Shown here in pieces: positions 22,181 to 33,242 of a stretch of 64,000 nucleotides of DNA; position 1 is the stretch's first letter; each line of letters starts with the position of its first letter. The notes under the pieces are model-generated. The model was not told the DNA's origin, did no database searches, and saw only the letters and a list, made by a program, of their open reading frames with translations. Made by a program: the position numbers and the translations under genes. The stretch is from Rhabdophis nuchalis (lineage: Eukaryota > Chordata > Lepidosauria > Squamata > Natricidae). The DNA lies in NCBI GenBank assembly GCA_039707465.1, contig CM077647.1, positions 44,019,110-44,083,109 on the forward strand, read 5' to 3'.

Positions 22181-22182
22181 GT

Positions 22183-23160
22183 TAAACCGTCTTCACTTGG
22201 GAAGAAGATGGAAAGCAACCAGAAGAACAGCTTTCTCCCATGTTACAGTAATGTATAACACAAGAGTCTCTTCAAGTTTAAAATACATTCACCATATTAC
22301 ATTGTTAGAAATAAGGCTGCTTTTCAAAGCAGAAAAGCGTAAAATCTTCTCAAGAGATTTCCACAGATCTAGCAGCATGCTTCTTTGGATCCCTGGCAAC
22401 ATCAACAGGAAAAGCTGAATGATGTAACTGGCTTTGGAACACAATGAATCAAAAACTGGATCTAAGTTTTCAATTACTACAACTCTTCAAAAACAGACAA
22501 TAGACTCCTCCAATTCCAATCCATTTCTAAAACTCATAATTTCCAGATTGGTGTGAAGTGTATAACAATGTGATCAGGGTACATAAAACCTATGCATTGT
22601 AGGAACCGGCATCATTAACTTTCTTCATCGATGTGTTTTTTCTTCATCAATTAGTATTTTATAACTAAGATCATTAACAATTAGGTATTATATTTTGTTG
22701 GTCACGTCCTAATAATCTTAAATTAAGAATTACTATAGCTTGTTTTACATTTCCCATACACCAGGATGAAATTCTCATAGAATTATTTATTTACATTATA
22801 CATTTAATGAAAAAGTTATCAATGAAAAATAAGATTTTTTTCCTTTTAATTTCTCAGAATACTAAATTTTTACAGCAGTCAAAAACCTTTTGAATGATTG
22901 CTACTAGATTGCTCTTCTGATGTGCACCTATATCACTGTATCAAAACCCCAATATAGAATTGTTGATGAATTTATATCAGTAAAAATAAGAGCGACATGT
23001 GAAGTGTTATTAAAATAAAACTATTAGAAACTGTTCTGACCTTCTGACTTTATTTTATAATTTCTATTTCTGTCATACTAATTTCTTCCTGTTTAATACT
23101 TATATTTAAAATGCATTTCATTATATTTTTAACTGTGTCAGAAATCCTGTCACTATTCAG
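22183..23160. other. Unassigned AT-rich DNA
   Basis: No supported feature. Confidence 0.45.
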
Positions 23161-23162
23161 TA

Positions 23163-23447
23163 TATTCTCCAAGGCACCTGGGGGCAGAACAAGAAGCAAC
23201 GGGTGGAAACTAATCAAGGAGAGAAGCAACTTAGAACTAAGGAGAAATTTCCTGACAGTTAGAACAATTAACCTCTGGAACAGCTTGCCTCCAGAAGTTG
23301 TGAATGCCCCAACCCTGGAAGTCTTTAAAAAGATGTTAGATAGCCATTTGTCTGAAATGGTATAAGGTTCCTGCCCACGCAGGGGGTTGGACTAGAAGAC
23401 CTACAAGGTCCCTTCCAGCTATGCTATTGTATTGTATTGTATTGTAA
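23163..23447 (+). mobile_element. CR1-type LINE, terminal 285 bp
   Basis: Starts at TTCTCCAAGGCACCTGGGGG and reads without a break to the ORF2 end (GGRTRSNGWKLIKERSN, NLWNSLPPEVVNAPTLE, LDSHLSEMV, stop at about 23363-23365), then the 3' UTR and four ATTGT units. It retains the four bases lost in the 21.3-kb copy. Confidence 0.9.
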
Positions 23448-24210
23448 GTATATCTTACTAAAATCAATGTAAAAAAGAATTATTAGAAGCACCCAGATAT
23501 CCATCATATTGAGCTAATTGGAATTTTAAAATGTGTAATTTAGGCTCCATTCCCATAAAACTCACAAAGTAGAACTATTCCTGAAAAGATGTGTCCATTC
23601 TTAATCTAGATTCAATACACCAGTTTCCTAGGAGGGCAAATCTCTTATTATGAAATGGCATTTGCAACTGGGGGATCAAAAATCTAACCGTTGTATGTAT
23701 GGGTGATGCTTGATACTCACCTTAGAAATGGGATAAGTCTATGATTGCCTGTCATGCTTGCCATTTTGATATTATTTACGCCCACATCCACCTTCTGAAT
23801 GACCTCAATCAACAGTTAGTTCCAACCAAGTTTTAAAAGGGTTTCCCTCCATAATATGCTTAATTAATACTATTTAAACAGTTTAAACTGTAAAATACAG
23901 CGACTTTTCCTTTCAAAAAATCAAAATAAAGAAATAAATCCAATGTAAGAATATATCAAATCATTCTATTTAGGGTAGAAACAGACAGCATATCCCCCAT
24001 CTCCCAATGTTATTGGAATATATTTCTTCTATTCTTCATCAACATTAGGTCCATTGATAAAAAGTTGACCAGCTTCAGATTAATATTATGACCGGGAGGA
24101 AACTGACTACCTTCTAGTCATGGACTTTGGACCAAGACTAGTTTGGACTCCTAGTGACTTCCAGGACAAGACTTCCTGATTTTCTTGACAAGATTTTCAA
24201 AAGGGGGTTG
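23448..24210. other. Unassigned DNA
   Basis: No supported feature. Confidence 0.45.
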
Positions 24211-24214
24211 TTAT

Positions 24215-24350
24215 TGCTTTTCTCCTGAGGCTGACAGAGAGTAACTGGCCCGAGGTCACCAGCTGGCTTTGTGTCTGAGGTAGGATTAAAACACACAACC
24301 TACCACTTTCTAGCCCAGTGCCTTAACCACTGTACCAAACTACCATAGTC
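24215..24350 (-). mobile_element. MIR-like SINE, antisense
   Basis: On the minus strand: GTTTGGTACAGTGGTTAAGG (A-box-like head), CTGGGCTAGAAAGTGG, TTTTAATCC (B-box remnant), AAAGCCAGCTGGTGACC and CAGTTACTCTCTGTCAG core. The order matches MIR-type SINEs. Confidence 0.7.
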
Positions 24351-24689
24351 CAGGATTTAGTTTACATTTAATGTATAATCTCAACGGTATTCTCAATAAC
24401 TTTTTTGTTATTCAATAACAATTTAACATAAACAATATAAACAATCATTAGAAAGAAATAGGCTGACTATTTTCCCACCACCAGCACCATCTGAGTTAAA
24501 TCATAGATGAATTAATGGTTTTAAGAGTATAAATGACAGTAGACCATGGTTAAAAACTATATTCTCCAGCATATTCTCAAGTGATGCTTTCGAGGCTATT
24601 GAGGCTGCTTTCAATCTAGCCGACCAAGCAGCTTTTCTAACTTACTGCAGTGCAATGCAGAACGAAAAGACATGGGTATCTCTGAACAT

Positions 24690-25430
24690 AACATATGGGG
24701 GCGGCGGGCGGGCAGGAGGAAGTAACAGCAGTTAACATAATCGCGACAAATATCCAATCTCTTTGGTTTTGCGGTAAGAGCGCCTCGGGCCCGCGCAGTG
24801 ATCCCGCGCGCGGGCTCATATACACATACACAAATCTAAACACATACGCGCGCGTAAAGATAAGACACAGCAGAACATTTTCCTTCTTAATATTCCCTTT
24901 CTCTTAAAATGCACGCCTATCTCTACCGGACAGCTCAGGCTTTCTAGGTTGCCCTCAGGCCGGGAGCGGGACATCTCCAAAGCCTTTCCCACACTCCAAA
25001 CCTGGCTAGGTTTGTGAGACCATCAGTTGCTAAGCTCCTGGCTCTCCAGCTACCTTGAAAAAGCGAACAGGTCATCCTTGCTTCTTTCAAAGATCGGGTC
25101 ATCCCATCAAAAGAGAAGCGAAAAGACCTGTCGTAATTACCTGTTGTGCATTTGCAGCTTCTTCGATGCGCTTCTAGTTACGCGGCGCTTCGTACTGGGC
25201 AGCATTTGAGGTTGGGAGCGCGTTCTCGTTCCGTCCTCCTCGCGTACGCGCAGAAGATGGGAGGGGGAACCCGTGCCGCCCCAAATAAGAGCCCCGAATC
25301 TTGGGAGGTGGGAGAATACGGAAAGGGCTCAGCTCTTCCGCAAACAACAAGGATCCTCCGTCTCTGGATAGGCTCCGTTCGCCAGGCAGATGTCTAGTGG
25401 AAACGCTGCACCACCCGCGAACATGCAGGT
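24690..25430. promoter_or_regulatory. CpG-rich island, candidate promoter or first exon of a host gene
   Basis: In an AT-rich neighbourhood this 740-bp stretch has clustered CpGs, notably GGGGGCGGCGGGCGGG near 24698, CCCGCGCGCGGGC near 24803, ACGCGCGCGT near 24846 and TCCTCGCGTACGCGCAG near 25233. It matches no repeat family elsewhere in the window. On the minus strand a good splice donor, CAG/GTAATT, lies at 25140-25141, so an untranslated exon from roughly 25420 to 25141 is possible. On the plus strand GCG/GTAAGAG at about 24772 is another potential donor. No convincing coding frame or TATA box was found, as is usual for CpG promoters. It could also be an unrecognised GC-rich repeat. Confidence 0.45.
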
Positions 25431-25689
25431 GCTTGTGTAATCGCAAGCATTAAGTTTAATAGTTGGGTCCACTGTCCAAGGGTGGTTCTGAATCAATTTT
25501 TCTAAATTGTATTGGAAGTCTAGGACAGCTGAGTAGATCTATCCAGGACATATATTGAAAAGGATGTTCATGCCGTCACTTCCTCAGTAACCAAAACTTA
25601 TGTGCAAAACTTAGTCCCAGGTGGCTGCACTTGCAGAGAAGAGACCCAGTCACAAGGATCAAAAACAGTATCAAGCCACCCAGTAACAA

Positions 25690-25714
25690 AAAACAAACAA
25701 ACAAACAAACAAAA
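25690..25714. repeat. (AAAC)n short microsatellite
   Basis: About six AAAC units. Confidence 0.9.
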
Positions 25715-26165
25715 AAATAGATTCAGGCAGGCAGGTTATAAACTAATCAGAACAGTTCGATTTTACTGGACCCAAAATAAGGTCTTGATTTGGCGAGGGT
25801 TGGGGCAGAGGTTGCTTTTAATGGAATGTCATGTGTTTTTTAAAAAAATATTTTCTTTGCTACCCTTTTTTCAGGTTTGACCCTTTAGTTATGAAATGTA
25901 CTTTGTGGAGAATTATCACCATACCTCCTCTAATGCCCAGAATTTTCTCTTTTCTAGGCTAACTAAAATTATGCAAAGTCTATTATGTCATTTTCTGTAT
26001 TACTCATTTTAGCTTTTAGAATTAATTCTTTAATTCAAAATGCTCCTATGTAACTCTGATCATATGACTTTAAGGCGCTTACCATGCAGTACATAGAACT
26101 TCTCCTTCTCCTCTTCACATTTCCCCTTTTTTTCAAATCAGCCATATGTTGATTGACCAATTGCA
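25715..26165. other. Unassigned DNA
   Basis: No supported feature. Confidence 0.45.
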
Positions 26166-26169
26166 ACAG

Positions 26170-26325
26170 GTATATATTAACCAGTTTGTTGCCAAGCCTG
26201 ACATCACAAGCTGGAAAATAATGTTTAGCCCAAAGTCACCTCAGCCAATTTTCACACCTAAGATAGCACTAAAACTTACAATCAACTAATTTCCATCCTG
26301 GTGCCTTAACTATTATACCATATGT
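26170..26325 (-). mobile_element. Degenerate MIR-like SINE, antisense
   Basis: AGCCCAAAGTCACCTCAGCC, ACCTAAGATAGCACTAAAACT and TGGTGCCTTAACTATTATACCA are in the order of an antisense MIR. More decayed than the 24.3-kb copy. Confidence 0.5.
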
Positions 26326-26332
26326 CCTAAAA

Positions 26333-26545
26333 AAGCTTTTTCAAAAGGCAACTGGACTGTCTAGTTTTTGTTTGAAGACATTTCACTTATTATCCAAGAA
26401 GCTTCTTCAGTTCTGAGCTGAAGAAGCTGAAAAGGCTTCCTGGATGAGAAGAGAAACATCTTCAAAGAAAAACCAGAAAGTCCAGTTGCCTCTTGAAAAA
26501 GCACCCCTGGGACAGCCATCACCTTCATGACTGAGAGGGTCCATA
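26333..26545. mobile_element. Inverted-repeat MITE (AGGCAACTGGAC family)
   Basis: Left arm AAAGCTTTTTCAAAAGGCAACTGG at 26333 pairs with CCAGTTGCCTCTTGAAAAAGC near 26482-26502. Inner arms GAAGACATTTCACTT / GAAACATCTTC and GAAGCTTCTTCAG / CTGAAGAAGC extend the pairing, so most of the element is one hairpin. Related copies are at 12.3 and 48.2 kb. The tail GACTGAGAGGGTCCATAGA is shared with them in diverged form. Confidence 0.75.
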
Positions 26546-26547
26546 GA

Positions 26548-26950
26548 TCAGGGGTGTCAAAGTCAAGGCTCAAGGAGCACATTCGGCCTGCGGGGTACTT
26601 AGATCTAGCTGGCAGGGTTGCTCTGGAAACAGCGAAGGACTGGCCTGCGATGCTTCTGTCAGTGACAACAGGTCCCCAGCTCTGTTTTCATCTGGGGCAA
26701 CCTCCTGCAACCCTCTGCCGAGCTCTGCTTTCACTGGCAGAGGATTGCAGGACACTGTCACAGCCAAAAACAGAGCTCAGGAATCTGTTTTTGTTGGCAG
26801 AGCACTTGGGCCATCATAGGTGCTCCCGACATGAGTGACATCGGTCTGGTCACTCCCACCAGGCCATGCCACCCCAACACCCCTAGGTCAAACACAACCC
26901 TGATGCAGCCTTCAATGAAATCTAATTTGACCCTTCTGCTTAGACATTTA
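26548..26950. mobile_element. hAT relic with GTGTCAAA terminus
   Basis: Begins CAGGGGTGTCAAAGTCAAGG and ends near ...AATTTGACCCTTCTG, giving decayed terminal inverted repeats. The interior has two diverged CTCTG(C/T)TTTC-type duplications. The 8-bp flanks do not match well, so the extent is approximate. Confidence 0.55.
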
Positions 26951-26984
26951 CTATACCATACACAAATAGAACACAACAGATTAA

Positions 26985-27295
26985 AAAGTATCAAATTTAT
27001 TACACATATTAATAAAAATAATAAACAACATAAGTTTACATAAGTGTATCATCATAATTATATCAAAAACCATAATCTCATGCAGCCATATTAATCTCAA
27101 AGATACATCTTTTATCCTTACTTGTCCCATCACAAAGCTTGTCCTATCATAAAGCTTTTTGAATATTAGGAGTGAGGGTACAATTCTTGAAATTGATGTG
27201 AATGAATTCCATAGGAGGAGAACTCCTGCACAAAATGCATACCTACAGGTCTGTCTCATTGCACTCACAAGAAGTGACTATTCTCAACAAGCCCT
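26985..27295 (-). pseudogene. Possible ancient LINE C-terminal relic
   Basis: A minus-strand frame contains LLLWNSFTSISRIVPSLLIF, which resembles the LWNSLPPxLR...SLxxFKK end of L2/CR1 ORF2, followed by AT-rich sequence ending at the CATATGTAATAAATT-like tail. Only the short motif supports this. Confidence 0.35.
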
Positions 27296-27302
27296 GTCTT
27301 AC

Positions 27303-27510
27303 AGCAGTGGTTTTCAACCACTGTCAGGAGCATATTAGCATTCTGTGAAAAATCCACAGGGGTGTCACATCACTGACCCACAAGTAAATGATAGAAAGTA
27401 CTTAGAAGATGCACAGCCAGAACTTCATCGTGATTACTCCTCCTGGGTCCACTCAGTCTAGGATGCCATGGGATTTCCAATTTTCACCTTGGAAGTCCCA
27501 TTTATGAGAC
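27303..27510. mobile_element. Possible hAT relic
   Basis: CAGTGGTTTTCAACCACTG near 27305 resembles the terminal repeat of Charlie-type hAT elements. No second terminus was found. Confidence 0.3.
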
Positions 27511-27896
27511 ATGCGACACTACAGTTTAGTGCCTTGTGCCTTGACATAAAAAAAGTTTTAAAAACAAATTCTCTGCAAGTATACATAAGTTGTTATTTTT
27601 TTTTATTTTATATTTTATCAATTAATACCCCAACCTGAAATAAAATCATGAAATTATAAAATTTAGATTATACATTATTCATATAAAACAAATATACATT
27701 GAACACTACTTATATGCAGGTCTGTTCCAATGTTCTGATGACATTATGGCTGATAAATATGCAGCCAGCGGATTCTAACTGCTCTGTTCCTATTACTGGG
27801 TTGGTACATCACATGAAATCATGGATGAAGAATACAGCTTAAACAAAAACCGATGTAACCAGTGGCATGGTATGAATATAAACCCAATGTTTATAA

Positions 27897-28342
27897 TAAT
27901 ATAATAATAATAATAATAATAACTTTGCATTTATTAACCGCTCCCTCTCCCCACAGGGACCCGGGGCGGTGCACAGGAGAAACTAAAAACAATATAAACA
28001 ATCAATACAAAATATACAGTTTAAAACACCATTAAACTATGTTATCCCGTGCTAAAAAATTAAAACCCATTAAAATACATTTAAAAATCTATAGACAGAG
28101 AGACTATCCAAGGCCGGCCAGTCGAAAGAAATGGGTCTTTAGTTTCATACGGAAGGAGCGGAGGTCCGTGGTCGTTCTGATATCGGGGGGAAGGTCGTTC
28201 CAGAGGGCCGGGCCCGCCACAGAGAGAGCCCTTCCCCTGGGCGTCGCCCGCTGACAAAGTCTGGTGGACGGCACCCGGAGAAGTCCCTCTCTGTGGGAGC
28301 GAATCGGTCGTGAGGATGTATGGGGCAGGATCCGATCCCTAT
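27897..28342 (-). mobile_element. L2-type LINE 3' end, antisense, with (AAT)n tail
   Basis: The plus strand starts with (AAT)n at 27897-27922, then TTATTAACCGCTCCCTCTCC and the reverse complement of the family 3' block (GGCGGTGCACAGG). Coding remnants on the minus strand run from about 28342 to the stop near 28104: RDRILPHTSSRPIRSHRE, LLRVPSTRLCQRATP, LWNDLPPDIRTTTDLRSF. It is open and nearly identical to the end of the 5.0-kb copy (PSTRLCQRATPRGRALSV). Confidence 0.9.
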
Positions 28343-28411
28343 TTAGATTTGCTAAATGTTGAAAGTCAGTTAAATTCACTGCAATTCTGTAACAATCACT
28401 GTAGTCACTAA

Positions 28412-28730
28412 AGATAAGGTAAAGGTAAAAGTTCTCCTTGCACATATATGCTAGTCGTTCCATACTGTAGGGGATGGTGCTCGTCTGTTTCAAAGACGAA
28501 GAGCCAGCAATGTCCGAAGACCTCTACGTGGTCATGTGGCCAGCATGACTAAATGCCAAAGGTGCATGGAATGCTGTTACCTTCCCACCAAAGATGGTCC
28601 CTATTTTTCTACTTGCATTTTTACATGCTTTCTAACAGCTAGGTTGGCAGAAGCTGGGACAAGTAACAGGAGCTCACTGTTACGCGGTACTAGGGATTCA
28701 AACTGCCAAACTGCCGACCTTTCTGATCAT
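28412..28730 (-). mobile_element. tRNA-derived SINE, antisense
   Basis: On the minus strand: AAGGTCGGCAGTTTGGCAGT, GTTTGAATCCCTAGTACCG (B box), then a conserved body (AAATGCAAGTAGAAAAATAG, GGTGGGAAGGTAACAGC, CATGCTGGCCACATGACC, CTTCGTCTTTGAAACAGACG) ending at TACCTTTACCTTATC. The A-box part is truncated. A sense copy of the same family is at 40.4 kb. Confidence 0.8.
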
Positions 28731-28739
28731 ACAGTATAT

Positions 28740-30262
28740 GGTCTTTACTATACTTTTGTTTTGAAAATTATTTCAATTAATCGTTACACTTTTATTTATG
28801 CCAACTCTCTGTACCATGTTTGCCATCTATCATTCATGTTAGTTACCCATTTTTAAGTATAACTTTTTATTTGCTTTTATCTAAAGAAAAATCAGCATAT
28901 AGTAATTGGACAATTAAAGAAATTATTGACCTTTTCAATAACCTTTTGAAAATTGAACTCTTAAGTAACCTGCTTTTTCTATAGATAATAAGGCTACAAA
29001 CCTTTTCCAGTTGAAAATGGTTTATATCTATTGTATTAACAGAGAATGCACAAATAAAAGTGAGAGAAACAAAGAGACACAGAAGAAATTTTTTTCATTT
29101 TGTAATTATTCTATATTGTTATTTTTGTTAGGGTCAAAACTTCTGAAATGTATGTAATTGTAAGCTATAAATGTGTTTTTTTCTTTAAAAAAAAGTCTCC
29201 CATTTTGGTAATATAGACTTCTTTTGAAGTGAAATGAGTGTATTTAATAATACAGGATAGACACTCTAATGTTAAACTTTACTCATTTATTAAGAGGCGT
29301 TTGATTAGCATGTAGGACATAGACAGATGAGTCTAAACTCAATTTAGAGAATTATACATATCTTAAAAGGAAGGAAGTTCAATAAGTAAAAATTGGAAGC
29401 AGCATTATGATGATTCTGACGGTAAGCTCAGTATTTTGACCTGCAATTTAAGGTTCAAACAATTTTTTTCCTTAGCATTAGAGTATCTTGAAATTCATTT
29501 TGTAAATAAAGAAGACCATCTTAGAAAAACACATACATCTGCTCCTAAAGCAAAATTGTTCTCAGGCTTTCGTAAAAAGAAGTAGCTCTTTACTCAACAG
29601 TCCAAAGGAAAACCAGGTAGTGATAAAGGATTGCCAGGGAGAAAGGCAATAGGAAAAGACAAAGAACTGGATAAAACTTGAGAAAGAAAAGTTGTTTTCA
29701 TTCAGGTATGAAAGAGCTAGTCGTCATGGCTTCAGAAATCCTCAATCCATTTACAAAAAGTAGGTATTCATCTTTTAGCTTAGCCAAAAAGAAAAAAGAA
29801 AATCAAAACAATTATAAGGAAACTTTCATATTCTCTAGTTTGGAGTGAGAATAGAGGGGGGAAACTCTCAGTTTTTCCTGCCGTTCTTGAGGGATTAGTT
29901 TGGATATTGATTTCTTACTCTGAGTTTTTATAGATTTAGTGAGATGGATAAACAAAATAAAATTTTTAAATAGGTTTAGTGGGATGGAGAGAGACAATTC
30001 CACTTGTCTAATGATATATAAGGCTCAAGATGGCATTCTCAAAGTAACACCACAGTAAATGTACTGCTAAACATAGCACTGGATATTATATCCACTATTT
30101 TGAATTTAATAGGTGTTAGATATAGATGAGGTGATACTATTATTTCTTCTTACCACAGGCAGAATTTGGTATATATGAGGAAATATTTCCTCATATTTCA
30201 CATTTGTTCAATGTTTTATTGAACAAAACATCGATAAACCAGAAAGGAACAGTCCAATACAT
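28740..30262. other. Unassigned AT-rich DNA
   Basis: No supported gene, RNA or named repeat over about 1.5 kb. Confidence 0.45.
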
Positions 30263-30454
30263 CTTTTTTTTTAAAATTCGAATTTATACCCCGCACATTC
30301 CCCAAAAAGGACCCAGGGCGGCGCACAGGAAATTTATAAACACAACTATTATAACAAAATACAAAATTTAAAAACATATTAAATTCCTACCCTGTGCTAA
30401 AATCGTTTAAAATCCCCCAAATTAAAACTATCTAAGAACAGTCACAATGGGAGG

Positions 30455-33000
30455 TTACGTTAGGCCGGCTTGATGGAAAAGGTGTGTCTTAGGACACTGA
30501 CGGAAGAGACGGAGGTCTGAGATGGTACGTAGTTCAGGGGGTAAGTCGTTCCAAAGGGTAGGGCCCGCCACAGAGAAGGCCCTTCCCCTGGGTGTTGCCA
30601 ACCGGCATTGCCCGGCCAACGGCACCCTGAGAAGGCCCTCTCTGTGGGAGCGGATCGGACGAAGGGATGTATGGGGCAGGAGACGGTCTCGCATATAACT
30701 AGGTCCTGAGCCATGGAGCGCTTTAAAGATGGTCGTCAAAACCTTGAAGCGCACCCAAAAGGCCACAGGTAGCCAGTGCAGCTCGCGCAGGAGCGGTGTT
30801 ATGTGGAAGCATCTAGAGGCTCCCGTAATCACCCACGCGGCCGCATTCTGGATTAGCTGTAGCTTTTGAGTGCACATCAAGGGAAGCCCCATGTAGAGAG
30901 CATTACAGTAGTCAAGTCGGGATGTCACGAGTGCTTGAGTGACTGTGCGAAGGGCAGCCCGGTCTAGTAAGGGGCGCAATTGGTGCATCAGGAGTACCTG
31001 ATGGAATGCCCCCCTGGCCACGGCTGCCACATGGTCCTCCATGGACAGCCAGGAGTCCAGGAGGACACCCAAATTGCGCGCCCTCTCCACGGGGGCCAGT
31101 GTTTCGCCCCCAATGGCCAGAGTTGGAGTTACATGGCTGAACCGGGGTGTCGGAAACCACAGCCATTCAGTCTTGGACGGGTTGAGCTTGAGCTTGTTAC
31201 TACTCATCCAGATCCGTATGGCCTCCAAACACCGGGACAACACCTCGGCGGCATCGTTGGGGTGGGGTGGATATGTACAGCTGAGTATCATCAGCGTACA
31301 TCAGCGTACAGCGTACAGATAATATCCCACCCCAAAACCACGGATGATCTCGCCCAGCGGCTTCATATAGGTGTTGAACAGGAGGGGCGAGAGGGGCGAG
31401 AGGACCGACCCCTGAGGAACCCCGCATAAGAGGGGTCTCGAGGCCGACCTCTGCCCCCCTGCCAACACATATTGCGACTGACCAGAGAGGTAGGACGAGA
31501 ACCACCATAAAACGATGCCTCCCAGCCCCAACCCCCCCCCCCCGTTGGTGCAATAGGATACCATGGTCGATGGTATCAAAAGCCGCTGAGAGGTCTAATA
31601 GGACTAGGATAGAGGAATAACCCCTATCCTGCGCCCTCCAGAGATCATCCACTAACGTGACCAATGCCATCTCGGTGCTGTGACCAGGTCGGAAGCCGGA
31701 CTGGCGCGGGTCTAGATAATCAATTTCCTCCAGGTGTCGCGGAAACTGTTGGGCCACCACACTCTCTACAACCTTCGCTAAAAAGTGAAGGTTGAAGACC
31801 GGGCGGTAATCCTCCAATAATGCTGGGTCCAGGGAAGGCTTCTTGAGGAGGGGCCTCACTACCGCCTCTTTCAAGATGGCAGGCAAGGACCTCTCACTCA
31901 AAGAAGCGTTCACAATATCCTGGAGCCAGCCTCGTGTCGTCTCCCAGGATGCCAGTACAAGCCAGGAGGGACACGGGTCCAATAAACATGTGGTAGCCTT
32001 AAGTCTCCTTGACAACCTGTCCATATCCTCGGTAGTAACAAAATCAAACTCCTCCCAAGATGGTGTCTCAAGAACAGCCTCGGACAATCCGACCGGACCA
32101 CTCTCGATGGAGGGTAACTTATTCTGAATCCGAGTGATTTTGTCCTGCAGATATATCCCAAATTCCTCTGCTCGTCCCTGCAAAGGGGCTTCCCGCAGCC
32201 TCTGGTGAAGAAGAGAGCGGGTCACCCCAAACAGGGCGGCAGGGCAATTATCTGCAGATGCAATAAGGGTGGCACAATACTCACATTTGGCCACCCTTAT
32301 CGCCACTAAGTAAGTCCTAATATGGGTTATAATACAATAATACAATAATACAATAGCAGAGTTGGAAGGGACCTTGTAGGTCTTCTAGTCCAACCCCCTG
32401 CGTGGGCAGGAACCTTATACCATTTCAGACAAATGGCTATCTAACATCTTTTTAAAGACTTCCAGGGTTGGGGCATTCACAACTTCTGGAGGCAAGCTGT
32501 TCCAGAGGTTAATTGTTCTAACTGTCAGGAAATTTCTCCTTAGTTCTAAGTTGCTTCTTTCCTTGATTAGTTTCCACCCATTGCTTCTTGTCCTGCCCCC
32601 AGGTGCCCTGGTTCTCACTAGTGTTCGGTCGGCTTCGGAGCAAGAGGATCTCCATCTGCTCTCTAGGTGTCTCTTGCGGCGTTTCATCTCCCTCAGCTCC
32701 TCGGTAAACCAAGGAGCCTGGGTGATTCGGCGCCGAACGAGAGGCCGCAAGGGCGCGACTCGGTCCAAGGCCCCCATGGCCGCACTCAGCCATGCGGCCA
32801 CTAGGTCCTCAGTTGAGTCGCGGGGCAAGGCCACAGGTATTGGCCCAAGCTCCCTCTGGAACCTTTCCGGGTCCATCAGGAGCCTGGGGCGAAACCATCT
32901 AGGAATCTCTGCTGATATAACCTGGCAAATGGTCAGACTAATTGTTCTTTCTCTGACTACTACTCTCTCCCCTCCTCCAATACCCATGCTCAAATTCACT
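30455..33000 (-). pseudogene. L2 ORF2 (linker, reverse transcriptase, C-terminus), frameshifted and interrupted
   Basis: Pieces in order on the minus strand: linker to about 32612 (LGPIPVALPRDSTEDLVAAW, RRRITQAPWFTEELREMKRR); after the CR1, 32300-31550 (AALFGVTRSLLHQRLREAP, VVRPLLKKPSLDPALL, DYRPVFNLHFLAKVVE, LDPRQSGFRPGHSTEMAL, SILVLLDLSAAFDTIDHGIL). A C-rich run at about 31535-31545 shifts the frame; the next piece (31579-31330) carries SASRPLLCGVPQGSVLSP. The active-site YADDTQLY occurs near 31275-31300 back in the first frame, next to a small GTACATCAGC duplication, and 31291-30455 carries the C-terminus to LFHQAGLT. All core motifs remain, so inactivation is by truncation, insertion and frameshifts. 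Confidence 0.85.
32333..32611 (-). mobile_element. CR1-type LINE 3' end inserted in L2, antisense
   Basis: The plus strand shows short ATAAT/ACAAT tail repeats (32333-32352), then the complement of the CR1 3' UTR and ORF2 end up to CCTGCCCCCAGGTGCCCTGG at 32611. On the minus strand it reads GGRTRSNGWKLIKERSN, NLWNSLPPEVVNAPTLE and ends SHLSEMV. The L2 reading frame runs directly into it (DRTLVRTR/APGGRTR). Confidence 0.9.
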
Positions 33001-33029
33001 GATCTGAAGAAAATATGCATCATATAAAA

Positions 33030-33242
33030 TATGGGGCTGTAGTGGTACAGTAGATGAAATCTAGTAGTGCAGGTAAACTCTGCCAGGAATACAATAAGCT
33101 CATAGTTGATTCAGCCATCCATCCTTCCAAGACTGGTAAAATGAGGACCCAGACTGTTTGGCTAACATTTGTAAATCACTCAGATGGTACTGTAAAGCAT
33201 TATAAAGCGGTATATAAGTCTAAGTGCTATTGCTATTACTAT
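33030..33242 (+). mobile_element. tRNA-derived SINE with GCTATT tail
   Basis: GTAGTGGTACAGTAGATGAA (A-box-like head), CAGCCATCCATCCTTCC, GGTAAAATGAGGACCCAGA, TGTAAAGCATTATAAAGCGG and ATATAAGTCTAAGTGCTATTGCTATTACTA at the end, in the order of a common squamate SINE. It lies next to the truncated L2 5' end. Confidence 0.75.

Larger units (their letters stand above)
21335..22182 (+). mobile_element. CR1-type LINE, 5'-truncated, with (ATTGT)n tail
   Basis: Sense copy of about 850 bp covering the ORF2 C-terminus, a short 3' UTR (GGGGGTTGGACTAGAAGACC, TACAAGGTCCCTTCCAACTC) and a tail of about 17 ATTGT units at 22093-22180. Long ATTGT-type tails at CR1 ends are consistent with the LINE-seeded microsatellites reported for snakes. 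Low divergence from the 23.2- and 32.4-kb copies suggests recent activity. Confidence 0.9.
30268..33000 (-). mobile_element. L2-type LINE, 2.7 kb, antisense, split by a CR1 insertion
   Basis: The longest L2 copy. On the minus strand it begins in the endonuclease-reverse transcriptase linker near 33000 (GERVVVRERTISLTICQVIS), is interrupted by CR1 at 32333-32611, and resumes through the reverse transcriptase and C-terminus to the 3' UTR (TGCGCCGCCCTGGG) near 30310. The endonuclease is missing by 5' truncation. Adjacent to a SINE at 33.03 kb. Confidence 0.9.

Noticed and set aside
24637..25446. Short protein-coding frames in the CpG-rich island
   Set aside because: All under 95 codons, overlapping on both strands, no recognised motif; kept only as a possible untranslated exon.
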